DNA of 7,140 nucleotides from positions 1 through 7,140 of the forward strand of contig JBKHJA010000116.1 in assembly GCA_046538375.1 (NCBI GenBank). Reading direction: 5' to 3'. Origin of the DNA: JBKHJA01 sp046538375. Its GTDB lineage: Bacteria; Acidobacteriota; Aminicenantia; Aminicenantales; Aminicenantaceae. A model generated the notes under the pieces. The model had not been told where the DNA came from and did not search any database. It saw only the letters and a list, made by a program, of their open reading frames with translations. This document shows, piece after piece, positions 5,762 through 7,140 of this stretch. The translations under genes were made by a program, and so were the position numbers. Each line of letters begins with the position of its first letter. Positions within the stretch are counted from its first letter, which is position 1.

Positions 5762-6979
5762 TTATTGATACTTCTCGTAAACGTCTATAAGCAGGGTTAG
5801 ATAATCCAGCACGTGTCTGGTGATCAGGAACTTGTTCCTGATGTATTCTTTTCCCTGTTTTCCCATCTCCCTGGCCAGTTTCTTATCCTGAAGAAGTGTG
5901 ATCACCTTATCGGCACAACCCTGGATATCATCAGGATCAACCAGGAATCCCGTTTTATTGTTGACCGCTTGTTCTGGTATGCCGCCAATATTGGAGGCCA
6001 CCACAGGGGTGCCTTTCCACTGAGCCTCGGCCACGGTTAAGCCAAAGCCTTCTCTGGTGGATTTCTGGAGGACAACCGCTGATTTTCTCTGGAGAGCATT
6101 GACTAAAATCTGATTATCTCCCAGAACGAACAACACATCGCCCTTCTCCCGGTGTTTTCTGGCTTTCTTTTCCATCTTGTTGTACATCTTGATGCCTTCA
6201 GGATCATCAGGAGCCAGGTTGTAGCAGTAGACCAGACGGCAGTCCACCTTTTCCTTCACCATTTCGAATGCTTTCAGCACTCCTTCGGGATCTTTCCAGG
6301 GATCAAAACGGGAAATCTGGGTTATCAGTGGCTTATCCGTGGGCACGTCGAACTTTTTCAGAATCCTGTCAGTGGTGTCTTGGGAAAGCTCTATGTTCTT
6401 GGCAGAAAGAGGGTCGATGGAAGGATGAATGACCCGCTGTTCAAGAAAGAGATCCTTCTTCTTGTATTTTTTGCTGGATACGATCATCACATCGTAGCGG
6501 AGGATAAGGGGCTTGATATAGCTCCATATATCTTTTTTGGGCTTGGTGATGTCGATATGGCACCGCCAGATCCACGGCTGTGTTTTTTTGTTATATTTGA
6601 TGAGAGGAAGGGGCTGGGGATCATGAACGATAACACAGTCGTGATTCAGATGAGTGAACCGGGAAAACCTCTCGTTGGTTTCAAAATAAAGATTCTTCTT
6701 GTTCACAGATAAGTTGATATCATCACCCTGAAGGGCGTTGTGAAATTTTTTGGTCACAGAAAAGAAATCTGTGGGTCCTAACAAAACCCTCCAGCCTGTG
6801 TCGATCCCGATATCATTCATCAACAGAACCAGACTGTTCAGGATTTCGGCCACTCCTCCGCCGTGAGCGGTGGAATTGATATGGACCACGTGTTTATTGG
6901 CCAGACGGTGGGCCTTTTGATAGATCTCGGCTATGACTTTTTCGCCGACCACAGGAAGATAATCATCCAATCCTTTCAT
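5762..6979 (-). CDS. treT: Trehalose synthase, TreT type (GT4 glycosyltransferase, 405 aa)
   Basis: Retaining GT-B glycosyltransferase that joins glucose from ADP- or UDP-glucose to free glucose, giving trehalose directly; the known TreT enzymes also work in reverse. N-terminal acceptor domain (about 1-205): HINSTAHGGGVAEIL (33-47), with the glycine loop typical of TreT, and VIVHDPQPLPLI (116-127). C-terminal donor domain (about 215-400): QISRFDPWKDPEG (221-233), with Arg224 and Lys229 for the nucleotide phosphates; LQKSTREGFGLTVAEAQWKG (304-323), carrying the E-x7-E motif Glu310/Glu318; then PVVASNIGGIPEQ (325-337). The length fits the family. There is no signal peptide. The ATG at 6979 follows AAGGGAG at 9 bases. 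It has its own good promoter at 7033-7061 and probably leads the treT-otsAB unit. The alternative is a related GT4 with another acceptor, but the TreT match is strong. The nucleotide preference cannot be read from the sequence. Confidence 0.9.
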   Translation of the reverse strand: MKGLDDYLPVVGEKVIAEIYQKAHRLANKHVVHINSTAHGGGVAEILNSLVLLMNDIGIDTGWRVLLGPTDFFSVTKKFHNALQGDDINLSVNKKNLYFETNERFSRFTHLNHDCVIVHDPQPLPLIKYNKKTQPWIWRCHIDITKPKKDIWSYIKPLILRYDVMIVSSKKYKKKDLFLEQRVIHPSIDPLSAKNIELSQDTTDRILKKFDVPTDKPLITQISRFDPWKDPEGVLKAFEMVKEKVDCRLVYCYNLAPDDPEGIKMYNKMEKKARKHREKGDVLFVLGDNQILVNALQRKSAVVLQKSTREGFGLTVAEAQWKGTPVVASNIGGIPEQAVNNKTGFLVDPDDIQGCADKVITLLQDKKLAREMGKQGKEYIRNKFLITRHVLDYLTLLIDVYEKYQ

Positions 6980-6988
6980 CTAACCACG

Positions 6989-6995
6989 CTCCCTT
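6989..6995 (-). promoter_or_regulatory. treT ribosome binding site
   Basis: AAGGGAG on the minus strand lies 9 bases before the ATG at 6979. It supports this start, with a leader of about 45 bases from the promoter at 7033-7061. Confidence 0.65.
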
Positions 6996-7032
6996 GATGT
7001 TTTGATTTTTATTTTCTTCTGTAAAGATTTTT

Positions 7033-7061
7033 TTTATAACACTTCACACCTTCTGAGTCAA
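7033..7061 (-). promoter_or_regulatory. Strong sigma-70 promoter of treT
   Basis: On the minus strand TTGACT (7061-7056) is followed after exactly 17 bases by TATAAA (7038-7033). Both hexamers match consensus at 5 of 6 positions with ideal spacing. Transcription should start near 7026. This is the best promoter in the window and suits the canonical regions 2.4 and 4.2 of the RpoD encoded at 129-1727. I see no obvious operator palindrome over it. Confidence 0.75.
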
Positions 7062-7090
7062 ACGGGATTTCATTTTTTTTGCCGGATATG

Positions 7091-7134
7091 TGGAGCAAAA
7101 AGGGACAGTCCCCTAAAAGGGGGACGGTTCTCCA
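7091..7134. repeat. REP-like palindrome (GGGAC/GTCCC type)
   Basis: Outer arms TGGAG (7091-7095) and CTCCA (7130-7134) enclose a stem of GTCCCC (7108-7113) with GGGGAC (7120-7125) around a short A-rich loop; a further GGGACA lies at 7102-7107. The core matches that of the palindrome at 17-71, though the flanks differ. On the minus strand the stem is followed by TGTCCC and five T, so it might also end a transcript entering from beyond the window. Membership in a dispersed repeat family is inferred. Confidence 0.55.
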
Positions 7135-7140
7135 TTCGAG

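Noticed and set aside
5219..5800. Plus-strand frame covering the otsAB start and the gap
   Set aside because: Most of it is antisense to otsAB and the end of treT; no ribosome binding site or protein features.
6152..6712. Plus-strand 186-codon frame inside treT
   Set aside because: It is antisense to conserved TreT sequence with no family resemblance.
1..7140. CRISPR array, defence island, prophage or novel multi-gene system
   Set aside because: There are no spaced repeats, nucleases, integrases or toxin-antitoxin genes; all five proteins belong to familiar housekeeping or metabolic families.

Overview
The window looks like ordinary bacterial chromosome with moderate GC content. Five protein-coding genes are packed between two palindromic intergenic repeats. 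The proteins are typical of a free-living bacterium: a housekeeping sigma-70, a SlyD-like FKBP isomerase, a class I methyltransferase, a trehalose-6-phosphate synthase/phosphatase fusion and a TreT-type trehalose synthase. No protein gives a firm taxonomic marker. The combination of OtsA-OtsB fusion, TreT and GGGGACA-type palindromes fits uncultured lineages such as Aminicenantes or Acidobacteria/deltaproteobacteria-like groups, but this is a weak inference. I see no phage, integrase, CRISPR, rRNA or tRNA gene.

Layout. At 17-71 there is a REP-like palindrome. From 129 to 2276, on the minus strand, an FKBP gene (1845-2276) precedes the primary sigma factor gene rpoD (129-1727), with a 117-base gap that holds competing hairpins. 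The FKBP gene has an almost ideal ribosome binding site, and its leader contains a stem-loop carrying an anti-Shine-Dalgarno sequence. From 2277 to 2500 is a divergent regulatory region with a good promoter for the plus-strand methyltransferase (2501-3319). That gene converges on the trehalose genes with only 3 bases between the two stop codons. On the minus strand, treT (5762-6979) lies upstream of the otsA-otsB fusion (3323-5566), with a 195-base gap that contains a possible 17-codon leader ORF. treT has the clearest promoter in the window (TTGACT, 17 bases, TATAAA at 7033-7061). A second palindrome of the GGGAC/GTCCC type closes the window at 7091-7134.

How the genes work together. TreT and OtsA-OtsB give the cell two separate routes to trehalose. 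TreT makes it directly and reversibly from a nucleotide-activated glucose and free glucose. The fusion makes it irreversibly through trehalose 6-phosphate. The pair therefore looks like a trehalose (osmolyte, stress or carbon store) module. FKBP and RpoD form a separate housekeeping pair of chaperone and transcription functions. The RpoD DNA-binding regions are canonical, which agrees with the consensus-like promoters seen in the window. I found no convincing previously undescribed system. The points most worth a second look are the regulatory leaders (FKBP, rpoD and the treT-otsAB gap) and the doubling of trehalose pathways.
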